Part shown: positions 21,292 to 34,264 of the stretch, piece by piece
Position numbering within the stretch: position 1 is the first letter of the stretch
Layout of the letters: the number at the start of each line of letters is the position of its first letter
Translations under genes and position numbers: made by a program
The notes under the pieces: generated by a model
The model's input: the letters and a program-made list of their open reading frames with translations, nothing else
The model's database searches: none
Told to the model about the DNA's origin: nothing
Assembly: GCA_038503065.1 (NCBI GenBank)
Contig: JBCAMK010000013.1
Span: 310,001 to 374,000 of the forward strand
Length of the DNA: 64,000 nucleotides
Reading direction: 5' to 3'
DNA from: Paragyromitra xinjiangensis
Lineage: Eukaryota; Ascomycota; Pezizomycetes; Pezizales; Discinaceae

Positions 21292-24200
21292 TGTGCTGAG
21301 GGGTTGTTAGAGGAGTTGATGGAATGGGGGTGAGGGGACAAACCTGAGTGTTAATTTACAGTCGCTGCACTCCTACAGCTTGAAAGAGGGATTTGGTACA
21401 CTTATCCACCGACCTGGTGAGGTTCTTGGATTATTCTTGTATCGTCGTCGTTGAGTCAATTAACACTGAGGGACGACGCGGTTAGCGGGATGTTCCACAA
21501 GGAATCAACACGTGCAGCAATCACGTCACGCGTCAGTCTTAAAGCTGTTCGCTAAGCGAGTGACAGTCTATGCAAGCAGGAGTTATATTCGTTTCAGATT
21601 CAGATTCTTTGGAGACCACAGCCCCTGCTATTTGGAATATTCTTTCCTATCCCACACCCTTATACTAGATGATAGAAATTAAACTAAAGAAATACATGTT
21701 TGGTATTTTTATTAGTGGGAGAAAAGCTGCATGTAATAGGGTATATTAAGAAACAAGGGCCTCATCATGTACAAATAAACGTGGTATTTTATAAGCTACA
21801 TATATGTATCTCCCCTGCCACCCGTCTTGTTTCCTCGCCATGCTTTAAAATAATCGTCGAAGTGGTAGTATGTACTTCACATACAGCATATAAATGGTAG
21901 CAACCGAACCTCGTACAAAATGAGGGATGAATTTACTCCAGCCAATTGTCGACATCCCTTTAATGTGACTGGATGTAACGAACATTAGTTCTACCAGTAG
22001 CATGAAAAGGCTACTGGCTCTTTCCGCGGCGTTGGAGTTTTGAGCGTGGTCCAACTCCGGCCCCTTTACCATAACATATTCCAGCGGCTGTCGAAACGAT
22101 ACATATCTTTGATTCCTCCATCGGTTGGTTGCTGTAACGATAGAGCGAACTCAAGCATTGACTCTATCGATCAATAGAAGATTGGAGTCTAAAACCGCCT
22201 TATCCGCATTCTCAATTATCAACCTCAACACATAGTTTCCCAATAAAGCAGGAATGCATGCCAACCCCCAAATTTTATCCGACCATCCCCTCGAAGAATG
22301 GGCTCTCTTTTGATGTTTCTCATTAGAACATCCCTTCTGGCGATAGAACTACCACGGCGAATACCTGGAAGTTGAGTAACTTTTCTAATATTTCCTGATC
22401 CCGAGCGTGCAGTCTCCCAGCGGTTTGCCGAATTTCCTCTCCCAGTACACTCTCCCGGTTATAGAGGCACTTAATGACTAAGTCGCTGCTCTTACGCTCC
22501 CTTGATCCTAAATGACCGACCTTCATAACAGCGGGGAGAAGTTAAGAAGCCGCGGAGAGCAAAGCCGTGGAGAATGCGGGAGCATTTCTTGATGTTTCGC
22601 ATCCTAAATCTCTAATGTTTTCCCTTGTTACACTTCTCACTGTTTTCATTGCTGGTTCTCCTAGAGCATGTCGTGCCTTAAGTTACCTGTGAAGCCCCAA
22701 TATCTAGGGTCAAGGGGGTTCGAAAGTGGAGAGCGCCATGTGTGTATGGTATTGGCTATGAACTAATATTGTTTCCAAATTCAGCCAATAGTATATCGTT
22801 CCGGTCCGGTTATTGACGGTAATATCAGGCTCTCCGGTTTCATCAAAACTGCTATCAACTTTAATAGTGATTTATGCTATGGTTGCATCTCCGCGTATTG
22901 CCATCGCTGGGCGCAACGGAATTCAGTTCAGTTTGGCTGCACGCTAGATATCGCGGCTTACGGTATATATATCCTGTAGGACCGCAAAGTCCTAGATCCC
23001 TGGCCGGTCACCGCCTGGTAAACAATGGATGGGTACGGAATTTCGGGAAGCTGTGTCAATAAAACTCTCTGGGCTGCTGTTGTAGCTTCCAACTATGAAC
23101 GGGTATTTGTTATATCTCCAAGGGGACCTATAATGACGAGTTCTATCATCTGCTAGTTAACCCCAATCATCTATCTCCCTAATGCGATGTCCTGTAGCTA
23201 GACTACTAGATGAGCCAATGAGCCATAAGTAAACCTACCCAGAACCTTAGGAGGAAATAACCCTCCAGTAAATGCCCAGGAGATAACCACAGTAACCTAT
23301 CGGCAAAGGCCTTGGTTGCATGTGGGGACTGCTCTCCAGCTTGGGAAATGCAAACTTTGGAGTTATCTCGCCGACTTTAATCTCATCCCTCATCGTGTCC
23401 TTTCTTACTCGATACTTTGACGGCAATTTGCCTAGTGTCCGCTACGGTTATGGTTAAGATTTTATGTTAGCAATGGCTTTTCTATTGTCTCGTTAGCACC
23501 TCTCTCTGAACCTGTAGGTGAGAGGGTGGAAGGGGAAAGGAAGACTCACGGACGATTAATAGCCCCCAGTTATTTCCCTCCTTCCTGCTGTTATATTTAG
23601 GCTGATTTGACTGAAAGTGGAGCGAGTGACTTCCCAATCACAATGGAATGAGTCCATCAGAAGGATCTGTCGGTCCGTCCCTCTTTGTTGTCACGTTTAG
23701 GCAATAGATTAACTCTGGGATTTCGTGACTTCCCGATACTAACTGAATAAGTTGGTTGTAGGGATCTCCGGTGGTGAAATTTCGTGTTAAAGACGCAGAG
23801 AACGAATACCTTCGTCTACGCCCTCTTCTTAATGACAGGAAGCATGGTTTAGCGGTTGTTTGTACATTGATTAACGCCCTGCGTCACTGTCTTGTACTTC
23901 AATATAAATATTCTGGGAGTTTGTTAGTATATTGAATGTTCGGTATAGAGCCTCCCGTTGCGACCGCCGGGAGCAGCGGGATATGTGTTTTCGGTGGTCG
24001 ACCGTAGTTGTCGGAGTTAGGTATCGGGTTTTAATAGTACAGTAGCTAGCGTTACTAGACAAACATTTGCTAAGAACTCATCGATGCCAATGGTATTGCT
24101 TTTTCGGGGGTTTCTCCCTGCGTTGCAATGGGAAGTAGTGTTGAATATCTCTGCAGGACGTGGGCAGATGTATTTCGTGATGGTTGGTTAGAAGGTAGTT

Positions 24201-24740
24201 TTGGAAAGGGGGATGAAGATAGGTTTGAATAAGTCGTGATAAATCTTCTCGCGGATTGTCACATTGGAGGATGGTATGCTGTTGGGAGGTGTTTTAAGTG
24301 GGATGCGGGTAACCCCTGGTTTGATTGGGTGGTGACTAGGAACGCAGCAGCCTTGGGGAGCCTGTGGAATGGGGCTAATAGAATGTGTGAAGCTGCAGCT
24401 TTGTATTGATAGAGATTTCCTACAAAGAAAGGGATCTCGTCAAATGTAGCTCAGGGTCGAGTGATGGAATATGATTGAATACGGTAATTCGAATTGCAGC
24501 CATATAACGAAACCAGATCAAGTCTTCACGAGTCCATCACAATCGAGGGTAATCATAAACCCCTGAGATGATTACCTGAATACTCAATTCTCCCCATCAC
24601 TCGATCCTCGCCACACCCCAGCCACCTTCAGCCACCCTCCACCCCTGCAGCAACATCTCAACGAACTCAACACCAAGGGCTCACCCCCACTACCACAACC
24701 ACCACAACCACCGCCTCACCACCCCCCAAGACATCCCAAG
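21292..24740. other. Gene-free region between MLH2 and the dynactin gene
   Basis: No coding region is supported. The first ~300 bp is the MLH2 promoter side, about 24.4-24.74 kb is the promoter side of the dynamitin gene, and the rest is AT-leaning DNA with frequent stops. An inverted pair GGTCGAGTGATGG (about 24453) and CCATCACTCGATCC (about 24594) lies ~130 bp apart, ~150 bp before the dynamitin start. Confidence 0.45.
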
Positions 24741-26216
24741 ATGTCATCCAAATACGCCGCCCTCCCAGACCTCGTATGGCCCCTCCCCTCCCACCTCTCC
24801 AACTACTAATTCCTCCCAGGACTCCTCCCAAGACATCTACGAGACCCCCGACCTAGCAGACGACGTCTCCACCCTCCCAGTAAGTCCCCCACACCCCCTC
24901 AAAACCAATTCTAACCACCACAGACCTCCGTCAGCGCTGCCCCCCAATCCGCCTCTGACGACGCCTCCGACTACTCTAACAACTCTATCGACGGCTCCGG
25001 TATCGACCACGGACACCTACGTCCCACCGATGCACGAGGCCGCTTCAAAAACTCCCAGGTCGACGCCGCAGGTGTCGATTTCTCTGACCGAATCTCCGGG
25101 AAACGGAAGAGCTACCGAGCATCTTCGCGTCGTAGACGCAGGAGGGCTGGACAGGTGTATGGTGAGTTGGACGAGGACGAGGAGTACGATAGTGAGGAGC
25201 TATACGCTGAGGAGACTCTTGAGAGGAGACTAGCGAGACTAAGGAGGGAGGTGGAGGAGGTTAAGAATGAGATTGCTGCGAGGGAGGAGGAGGCGAAGCT
25301 AGATGAGGAGGAAGGTGTGGAGGAAGAGGTGGATGAGGTTGAAGATGAGAACACGTTTTTAAGACTCGGGATCGATGATCTGAGTAATGCGCTTGAAGGA
25401 CTACAAACCGTACCAGTTGAAGAACGAGGAGCTCAAGCTAAGCTTGCAAAGAAGCTCGCTACAAGCTTAAGTGTCCCGCAATCCACCACCGAACCTACAG
25501 AAGACGCACTAGCCCCCACGAGCACCCCCCATACCGCCTCTTACACAATAACCTACTCCCCGGCCTTCAAAAAATCCCACGCCCTCGCTAAAGCTGCCGA
25601 CTTCGATAACCGTCTCACTGTACTCGAAAAAGTCCTCGGCATGTCCACCAACCCTGACCGTCCCCTCCCATCTTCATCCATGATCCCCACCCTCGAGGAA
25701 CTCTCCCGACAAATGAGCGTCCTCACCAACTCCTCCACATCCTCTCTCGACGCCGCTTCTCGCCGCGTTAAACAGCTCACACAGGAAGCAGAGAAACTCA
25801 CCGAGGCTCGCAAAGCTGCCAAAGCCATCGCCGATGCACGGCGTGAAGCTGAACCAGAACTATCGCCGGTGCCGGTCGATTTAGTTGGAAGTGAGCGCGA
25901 GGCAAAGATAAACGCACTCTATGGGGCATTGCCGTCAATTGAGAATTTGGGACCGTTGCTACCTGCTGTGCTGGATCGGTTGAGGAGCCTTAGGGCTATC
26001 CATGCGGATGCTGGGAGGGCGGTAGAGAGCTTGAGTAAAGTAGAGAGACGGCAGGAGGAGATGGGTGGTGAGATCGAGAGGTGGAGGGTTGCGCTGGAGA
26101 AGGTGGAGGGGGTGGTTAGGGAGAGTGAGGGGAGTGTCAAGAAGAATATGGAGGAGGTGGAGAAGTGGGTTAGGGTTTTGGAGGAGAAGTGTAGGGTTGT
26201 TGGAGGAGATGTATAG
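24741..26216 (+). CDS. JNM1: Dynactin subunit 2 (dynamitin, p50)
   Basis: Exons 24741-24773, 24820-24879 and 24924-26216 encode 461 residues. The two introns are 46 and 44 nt and both junctions keep phase 0. The N-terminus, SSKYAALPDLDSSQDIYETP, is the conserved dynamitin start that contacts the Arp1 filament. A GxVDAAGVDFSDRISGKRK segment and then long coiled coils follow (about residues 110-155 and several later helices), as in the shoulder subunit of dynactin. Dynactin activates cytoplasmic dynein, which in hyphae drives nuclear distribution and retrograde vesicle transport. The first 31 codons are spread over two tiny exons, so an annotation starting at 25155 would be truncated. Length fits fungal p50. 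Confidence 0.88.
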
Positions 26217-27247
26217 AGTTTGGTAGTTGGGTTTTCTGGGGTGTTTTTTTTCTTTCGTTTTTGCATGAGCGGGAGTATTTGATTAGGCCTTGGAAGCGTG
26301 GAATACCATGGTGGATGATGGTTAGTACTATTACAATTAATGGAAGTACTCGGTGAAGGTGAACCACGGTTTTTTCTGCACGTAGTATGTGTGGTGTGTT
26401 GTAGTCTTACTATCTTGGTATGTTGGTGTTGGGCTACTTTGATATGTATAGTATTGAGAAGCGGCTTGGAGATATTGGGAATGTTAGTATGTACTTGTGG
26501 CATATAGTAGTGGTACTTATAACGACGATAATTGTATAACAGTACCCTAATGACACCCAACAGGAATAGCAACAACAAGCATAAACCTCACAAGCAACTC
26601 ACCACTGGCCACGCACCAGACTGCATATGCATTACATTACAGACGATGGGCGTTCAAAAGCACTACACGTGCAGGAAAGGAATGTCCTCAGCGATAGGAA
26701 TCAGGCAACCCGTTGAGGAAAAGAAATTAAAAGTGACATCTCGGCGATGGCTACAAGTGGATCATTGAAAAGTACAATTGACCAACTGATCGTGATAGAA
26801 TCCGCGATGTTCTGCCTGACCGTCTGCACAGCCCCAACTCAGTCTTCCCACCCACTGAGTGACTTCTCTATAATCTATAATCCACCTTCCTCTTCTTCCT
26901 CTTCTAGATCCTCAATATCGGTATTAGTTGCTATCTCCTTATCAATCTCATCTCCAAATAACGTCCAACCAATCCCTGCACAACGAGCGCAGAGACAGCA
27001 GCTCTCGTCGCGAATCCGCCCAACATCCAACCCAACCCCCAAAAAAACAAACTCTCCTCCAAAAAACAATTCCCCCCCATCCCCAGCCCCCCTAGAGCGA
27101 CTCCCTCGCCGGACCCTCACCCCCCCCGGGCGAACTCTCCAATTCCACCGAGTCCGGAACCCCCCAACCGCCCCTCCACCCCACCCTGTAAACGCGTCCT
27201 CCAGCGCGCCGCTCCCACGCTCTTACTAATTCCCACCCCGATCGACA
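26217..27247. other. Intergenic region, dynamitin 3' side to BAH-PHD promoter
   Basis: No supported gene. Immediately after the dynamitin stop is T/G-rich 3' sequence. The last 350 bp before 27248 is very C-rich (CCCCC and CCACC runs) on the + strand, as seen upstream of other starts in this window. Confidence 0.45.
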
Positions 27248-28908
27248 ATGGCCCAAGGCAAGCGTAAACGGACATCCACTGCACCCGACCACGGCGACGA
27301 ACACGCAGACGGTGCGGACCACACCGAGATGGACGAGGCTCCTGTGGCGCCGCTGTCAGAGTGTCCGTTTACTGTGGAATACCGCTCTGCTGCGAAGAAG
27401 GCAAGTCTGAGTGCGAATAAGGCCAAGAAGGCGAAACAGGCGAAGCAGACGGCAAAGAGGCAGAAGGGCCCTGCTGGGAAGGTGGTTACAGGCCCGCCGC
27501 CGAAACAGGAGTTGGATCAGACGTTGCCGGAGGATATGAATAGTACGGTTTTTACGATTAAGCCGAAAGCAAAGTGGGATGCGTTGAAGAAGTATCGGAA
27601 TTTTGTTGGTATGTGTGGTTTTCCTCTCTTTTTTTGGGGGGGGGGGTTTCTGGAGTTCTTGATGTTGACTTTTTCGCCCTAGTCGGGACCGAGAACTTTG
27701 CGCTGCAGGAATACATCTTTGTGAATCATGACAACATACCGCACGGTATCGACATCGCCAACGTAGACGACCATAAGTTCTGGGTAGCGCGCGTCCTCGA
27801 GATCCGGGCCGTTGACGAAGCCCACGTCTATCTCCGCGTCTACTGGTTATACTGGCCCGAAGAGCTCCCCAGCGGGCGACAGCCGTACCATGGACAGAAG
27901 GAACTGATTGCTAGCAACCATATGGAGATCATTGACGCTATGACTGTTAGTGGGAGGGCGAATGTGAAGCATTGGATGGAACTCGATGAGGATGAGGAAT
28001 TGCCGGATCTGTTTTGGAGACAGAAATTTGATTATCCGACAGAGACATTAATGGTTCGTTGTGGTTCTTTTCTATCTTGATGTTTTCTTCCTTCTTCAAT
28101 CCTCTCCTCTATCCCTCCCTCTTCTTTCTTTTGGGTGATGTGGAGCTTGTGCGGGGCAAAGTATATTATATAGTGGTTCCTGCTGGTCTGCAGGTACGAT
28201 ACTTAATCCTAACCTTAAGCATATAGGAATTTGGGGTATCAAACACTCCGCGCAAGCTCTCTAAAAAAAGAAAGAAAGAAAAACATCACATTCATCCGAC
28301 TTCCACCATTTTGAAGTCTTTTTTATGAATCTCTCCACTAACATCTTCTCACTATACAGGAAGTCCGCGAACACTGTAAATGCCACGCCTACTACAACCC
28401 CGATTTACTCATGTTCGGTTGTCCCAACTGCAAAACCTGGCTACACGAAGAATGCATAATCGCCGATATCAAAGCCAAACTACACACCCGACTTCTTGAC
28501 TCCGCCTCTGATCCTCCCTCTTCCTTACCCGCCGAGGAAACCCACGACCCCGTCCAGAACACCATACCCGACGTTGAAGCCGAGGAAAAAATACCCCCGA
28601 AAACCAAGGGCGGGCGTGGGCGGAAAACACTACTATCATCTGCCGTCGATGCTGCGGTGCTGGTATCATCACCGACGCCGGCCCCGCCGACCCCTACGGC
28701 GAACGGGAAGAAGGGGAAAGGGAAGGAGAAGATTACACGAAAGCCAACAATGAAGGATGTAGATCAGTATTTCGAGGTTACCATCAAGCCGGATAAAACA
28801 GGGGCTACAAAGGCTGTGATCCGGGATCTGAGGATCAAGGATGGAGATGGGAAGGGGGTTTGGGAAGAGGATGTGTTGTGTTTACTTTGTGGTGAAATTG
28901 TGGCTTAG
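27248..28908 (+). CDS. BAH domain plus PHD finger protein, EPR-1-like chromatin reader candidate
   Basis: Exons 27248-27608, 27683-28053 and 28360-28908 encode 426 residues. After a Lys-rich N-terminus (about residues 50-75) comes a BAH domain (about 120-240): NFALQEYIFVNHD, FWVARVLEIRAVDEAHVYLR, VYWLYWPEELPSGRQPYHG and ELIASNHMEIIDAMTVSGRA. A PHD finger follows with CKCH, CPNC, WLHEEC and, after a ~130-residue low-complexity insert, a final CLLC pair at the C-terminus. In Neurospora the BAH-PHD protein EPR-1 reads H3K27 methylation in facultative heterochromatin. This architecture matches, but orthology is inferred from domain order alone. Intron 2 is 306 nt with a GTTCGT donor, which is less certain than the others. 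Confidence 0.85.
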
Positions 28909-29755
28909 TGGTGATAAAAATGGGTTTTTTTGATTTGAGGCTTGCATTGGTATTTTCTTTTTTTTCTCTTTCAACGTGGGGTTTCAGTTAAATATTTCTT
29001 TTTTCATTTTCCTTTTCTGCTGTTGTCTCTCATTTCCTCGGATTCGCCCCTTGCTTATTTGCCCTACCATTGCTCGAATTCGTCCTTTTTTTCTTTCTCG
29101 GATATTGCCTTTTCGATCCATCAGCGTTGACGACTTAGTTCTTGAGTGTCTTTTTTTCTCTATTTGCTTTCCCGTTCTTACTAGGAGGGGGTTTCTTTTC
29201 TGGGGGTTTTTTTTACTATTGTCCTTTTCCCGATCCGAGCTGCATGTCTATGGAGCGGGGAGTAACGGAGGGGAGAAATGAAGAGGAGAAAAAAAAGTGG
29301 AATAGCTATCACTGTACTGTATAGTAACGAGAGCAAAGCAAACAAACAAGAAAAGAAAAGAAAAGAAGCTCGTTCGAGAAAGAAAGAAATTAGTTGGGGT
29401 TAGAGGTGAGTAGGTGGGGGATGTAATTGGGTGGTTGTAGGAGGGTGGGATCTGCGATAGGTCTCGAGTGATGGGTTGTGGTTGGGGTTGTGTAATTATG
29501 TGAATATTATGGCTTGGGTTGTGGGTTGGCGGGTTTATAGAATGGTGTTCGTATTTAATCTTCAGTGTGGCTGGACTTCTATTCTTACCGTAGTAAGGTT
29601 TGGGTTATCGAAGATAGGCGGGAAAGCCATGAAACTTTATTAATGGTAGTGGAGATAAGCTTTACAGTGGGATGATAGTATGCCATCATAATGTACAGAT
29701 TAGTAGATCTACACTCCAAAAGATCCCAGCCAGGATCAGCAGCGCTCCAACTCAA
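28909..29755. other. Intergenic region with convergent gene ends
   Basis: The region lies between the 3' ends of the BAH-PHD gene and the F-box-like gene, so it holds both 3' flanks. The first 300 bp is T-rich with TTTTCTTT runs, then A-rich (AAGAAAAGAAAAG near 29350). No gene is seen. Confidence 0.45.
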
Positions 29756-30673
29756 TCAGGGAAAATCGTACACGGACTGCAGCATACACAAGACAGTACA
29801 AATCACTTTCCCGTTATCGGGAGCAGTAAATACCCCAGCTTCCAGAAGCCCATATTTCTCAACAATCCCTGTAGTACTCATAACCCTGTAGTCAGCCGTA
29901 AATTCGTCCAACAGTGAACTAAACCTTTTCTCCCTTCCACCACCGGACCAGTCATGCTTATTAAGTATATGGCACAACATTTTCAAACGAAGCATATCTT
30001 TCTGTGAGCAGCTTAGACACCGACGCCAGACTAGCACATTGGGATCGAATAGGTTAATAAACCACCATATCCACAAAACCGGATGACCCGCGTAGAAGAA
30101 GCTTCTGACGAAGATAATTTGTAAAGACCTGATACCCATGACCATTGGGGAGGTTTTGGAGGCGCTATCACCTAATAGTTCGCAAAGTGCGAACTCTTCG
30201 ACGGTATCATACGCAAATCGGAGGCTTAACAACCAGATTCGGTAGAAAATCCTTGTTGGAACAGAGGATTTAAGTTCTTTTCTAAATTCGGGTCTATCAA
30301 TTAAGACTTTAAAAAATCGCTGGTTAGTAATAAGTTGCTGCACGTCCCTTCTTTGCATTGCGAATTCGGTCGTTAGGTCCTTTTTAACGGCGTTGAGGTT
30401 GAGCGTTTTTCCACTGAAATGATCGAAATGGCGCTGGTAGACTAGGACTTTTGTAGCCATCTCCCATGCATCTTCATCGAGGGTTTTCTTCGCGATACAT
30501 GCTAGAATTGAAGCAGAGTACTCGTTGAAAATCCTGTAGCTCGTAGGGGATGAGGAAATGAGCGCGTATAGATGATGGAATGTGTTAAAACTACAAAGGA
30601 TGTCAAGGATGATATCAGAGGGGAGTGTCTCGAAGGTGGGTTTGAGGGGTTGCATTTCGATAGATGTCTCCAT
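29756..30673 (-). CDS. F-box-like protein
   Basis: 305 residues from the Met at 30673. The frame extends upstream to 30880, but the segment before METSIEMQP looks like untranslated sequence. The N-terminal TFETLPSDIILDILCSFNTF (about residues 12-31) continues into HLYALISSSPTSYRIF and has the LPxDIIxxIL...LxxSS pattern of fungal F-box proteins, which bring substrates to SCF ubiquitin ligases through Skp1. The rest has no recognisable repeat. It is rich in aromatics (SFFYAGHPVLWIWWFINLF), with a C-x2-C-like CLSCSQKD. No intron is needed. The partner and substrate cannot be predicted. Confidence 0.6.
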   Translation of the reverse strand: METSIEMQPLKPTFETLPSDIILDILCSFNTFHHLYALISSSPTSYRIFNEYSASILACIAKKTLDEDAWEMATKVLVYQRHFDHFSGKTLNLNAVKKDLTTEFAMQRRDVQQLITNQRFFKVLIDRPEFRKELKSSVPTRIFYRIWLLSLRFAYDTVEEFALCELLGDSASKTSPMVMGIRSLQIIFVRSFFYAGHPVLWIWWFINLFDPNVLVWRRCLSCSQKDMLRLKMLCHILNKHDWSGGGREKRFSSLLDEFTADYRVMSTTGIVEKYGLLEAGVFTAPDNGKVICTVLCMLQSVYDFP

Positions 30674-32030
30674 GTTGCCTGTGGAGATTCCTAGCAATGG
30701 TGGGGAGAGGAATTTTCCGGACAAAATAAATTCGTCCGTACATGTTGGTGTTCCCATTACATGCCGCACTGAAAACAACAATAGTAGGGTAATTTTCCCT
30801 AAGTATGAACTATTCCATAACCCTGTATGTTGGCATAGAAATTTGGCTTTAGCACCTTCACGAGGCTGTGAGTTTGACACTGTTCTTCATAGATAATCAC
30901 TCGCTATAAGTAGACACTACTCTCACCCCCACGGAGCCATGTTTGACAAACCAACTGGTAATTACAACTAGGCCTGAACAAGGACCAGGCTTGAACAAAA
31001 TAAATCTCTCAGTAAGGTGAAACGCCACCACACCTTTCCTTGTATCAAGGAGAACTAAACCAAGTTCATTTCGAATAAAGGAGACGAACGTATCAACCAT
31101 ACAAATAACAAGAGCAAACCGCCTCCAAGCCAGCGATGAAAATACACAATATACGTAGGGTAAATCCACGGACCAGAACTCCAACCACCAGTATGTTCGC
31201 CCAGCAAGTTGCTGGTTGCAATGTTGTTGTCCGCCAGCACGTTGTGGCAGACAGCCTCAAACTTGGACATAATGACAGCAGGCCACTTTTTTTCGTGGCA
31301 GTGAAATTGAGCTGTCAATATCCTATTGTACGCATCATGGTTGGTGGGTTGGACGTCTGGAGCAAAACGTCATCAGGGCCCATTTGGCGGGCCACGACTT
31401 ATTACAGCGGACTACATGTATCTTTTTGAGCGAATGATATTGCAAATTGGGATGCGGCAGGATATATAGGTGTCGTCGATGGGGATTGGCTGTCGTGACT
31501 TATTTGCGAAATGAGTGTTACAACGGCAGGAAATACGTAACTAAAGCAAGGTATCTTTAGACTGGGTAGGCTATAGAATTGGAGGACCGTTTTGCAGTTG
31601 GTTTGGGAACTTCAAATAAGACCTTTTGATGTCATGTCAAATGACAGACATTCGAGGAGGTTGATCCCGCCAAGACAACTCGGAAATAAGTTATTTCTCA
31701 TCAAAACTTCAAGTCAGTTGTCAAAATTTGCCGAGCGGGTGATTTAGGAAAACAACCGGATGGAGAAGGTCAAGCAAGCGCCGTTGCGTGACTTCTCGGA
31801 AAGAGTCGTTAGTGATTATGCGACCAACTCTTCTACCGTTAAACCCTTATTAATCCTGCGAGCACACACACACACACACACACACACAAAAAAAAAAGAT
31901 ATCTATTTTATTCTTTGTTTACCTCATGATCCAAAGACCATTCTGTATTTTACTACATGCAGTACACGTAATTCCCTACTCACATACGTATTCACAAAAA
32001 AAAGAGATACAAGGAAGATAGGTGGCGAGT
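30674..32030. other. Intergenic region with CA microsatellite
   Basis: No supported gene. Frames at 30897-31184 and 31055-31318 (-) overlap out of frame and show no domain. About 31863-31888 is a (CA)n tract followed by an A run. The last 130 bp is the 3' flank of the ATP synthase gamma gene. Confidence 0.45.
31863..31898 (+). repeat. (CA)n microsatellite with adjoining poly-A
   Basis: About 13 CA units followed by an A-rich run of around ten bases. It is a simple sequence likely to vary in length between strains. Confidence 0.9.
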
Positions 32031-33351
32031 TTACTCCGCCGACGCCGCAGCACCAGTAATAATCTCGACCAACTCTCCAGTAATGACAGCCTGTCTGGTT
32101 CTGTTGAAGAGAATCTGGAACTTGTTGATCATGTCACCGGCGTTCTTAGAGGCGTTGTCCATAGCGTTGCGACGAGCCGAGATCTCGCAGGCGTGGCCTT
32201 CAGCCAGAGCCTGTTTCATCGGAAGTGATGAGTTAGATGTCAAGTTGATATTGGTGACACGTGGACAGGGGAAGAAAGGTTGGTAGGGCTTACCCAGTAG
32301 ATGGTGTTGGCCAGGGCAAACTCGCGGAGGTTGGCGAGCTGCTCATCCTCGATCTCGAAAGAGCTGATATTGGCTGTGGATGACGTAAGCAACGGAATGA
32401 TTGAAATTCAAGATATCGAAAATGTATGGAAATTGCTTGAAGCGAAGCATTTTGAGTGTTTTCTCAGAAGGAAGGCAACGGAAAATATCCACATGGTTTT
32501 GCGCTCTCGGATAACAAAATAATGTTTTTACATCCGAAAATTCTTCATCATCGAGTGAGGGATATAACAAATTGGAGAGCTGCAAAAATGAAAATCGACA
32601 AACGAAGGGTCAGCAACTAACCAGAGGCCATGATGGCTTCCTCAGAGTAGGCCTCAACAAATTCAGGTTCGTATGAGATGGCAGACTTGAAGGTGTTGTA
32701 GACAACCTCAATATTCTCGTAAGTCTTGTCCAGCTTGAAGATTTGATCCGCAACTGTCTGGGCTTCCGCGAAACTCGGAATATCCTTTCCAACATTCGCG
32801 AAACTCATAACGATATTTTTAGCCGAGGAACGACCCAATTGTGCCTTTGATTTCTCGCCAAGGACGACAAGGTCAGCACCTGGGTTTTCGATGAGTTTCC
32901 TGCGGACGGCCTTGGTAAGACCGGAATGGATACCACCACACAAGCCCTTATCGGACGAGGAAACGATGATGAGGGTGCTGCCGCCTTCTACGGGCTTAGT
33001 CTCGGCGTTGCTAAAAACCTTGTTGGAGGTCTCCCCATATACACGGGATTCACCCATTGCACGCTGAGCACGGGCAAGTTTTGTGGAAGCAACAATCTTC
33101 ATTGTGTTTGTGATTTTCTCAATGTTCTTGATGGACTTGAGACGGCCCTCGATTTCACGGAGGGTGGCATAGTTGTTGGTTAGGGCTGGCCTGCGAACGA
33201 GCGATGACGATGAGGCGAAAAGTTAGCGATGGACACAACGCTGAAGATGGAATAACCGAGAAAGCGAGAGAGCCATCAATTGAGAAATCCTTTACCTTGT
33301 AGAAACGGCCGCTGCTCTCTGGAGAACGGGTCTGGCAGCCCGGGAAAACAT
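32031..33351 (-). CDS. ATP3: Mitochondrial ATP synthase subunit gamma
   Basis: Exons 33351-33296, 33190-32622, 32373-32294 and 32210-32031 encode 294 residues. The N-terminus [19 protein letters not shown] is a typical amphipathic mitochondrial presequence, split from the mature protein by intron 1. The gamma signature follows: [36 protein letters not shown] and [15 protein letters not shown]. The C-terminal helix is [20 protein letters not shown] followed by [20 protein letters not shown]. Gamma is the central rotor stalk that couples F0 rotation to ATP synthesis in F1. Intron 3 (32374-32621, 248 nt) is unusually long for this gene. The gene is divergent from TOP1, 913 bp apart. Confidence 0.97.
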
Positions 33352-34264
33352 CGTGACAAACAAAAAAATTGATGTGTGGGTCAGGGTTGAGGCGGAGAGG
33401 GGGAGCGGAGAGGAGTGGGGGGGGGGGCAGTTCGAGACAGCAGTGATGGAGGTGCTCGGAACGATAGAAGAAGGCCGTGGTTGTGGATTTCCTTTTCCTG
33501 CCGGATCTGAACCAGCGGGCGCTCCAGGATCGGGGCTGGTGCCAAAGCCTTGCATCAGGTAATAATTCAGTCAGCGCCCAGAAAAACACGCCCTCAGCCA
33601 ATGGCATCGGGCACTCACCCGGCTTTGGGGGTTTCGACTTCTGGTGTTCTTCTTTTTCTCGTCGATTTCAAGGTCGACACGCTCTCTCTCTTTCTCTTCT
33701 GACTCTTCCGTTCGTCTCGCCTCGCCTCGTCCTCACCCTCGCTCTCTTCCCACCCTTCACCAGTCCCTTACACCGTGCTGCTACGTTCCAGCAGCCCAGA
33801 ACAGTCTCCACGTTCAACATCTCTCGGCCTTTACCCTGGCAGCAGAGTCCACCCTCCTTGCTGCCGCTGCTACTGCTGCTGCTCGGTGCCAGCCCTGCTG
33901 CTCGCGCGCCGCCCGTCTTCCGCCCTCTGCTGCTCCTACATTCCTCCTCCACGCTCAACCACGGCCTCGTCGCCCTTTCTTCCCGCTTAATTCTACGATC
34001 GTCAACTTTTCTTCCTTCGCTCTCCCGTCGCCCGTCCTTCCTAACTCCTGCAATCCTTCCTCTATCCTCCGTCCTCTACAATTGTCTCCCATACCCATCA
34101 TCCCCACTCAGTTTCGTTCGCCACTTATCGCCCAAAATAAGCTACTCACCTTCAACCCGCCTTTCAGAAATTCTTCATTCCTAAAATCTTTTAGTTCCTC
34201 AATCACTTTTGCATATCCCAAACGCGCATCAAAACCGTCAACCAAATCTTCCTCGTCGGTCGTC
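33352..34264. promoter_or_regulatory. Divergent promoter region of ATP3 and TOP1
   Basis: 913 bp between the two start codons. It has a G run at about 33418-33429 close to ATP3. The 600 bp before TOP1 is strongly C/T-rich on the + strand, the usual fungal 5' leader composition. Long open frames here (33477-34184 and 33644-34462, +) are Ser/Pro/Leu-rich, overlap each other in different frames and read into TOP1 out of frame, so I treat them as non-coding. Confidence 0.6.
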
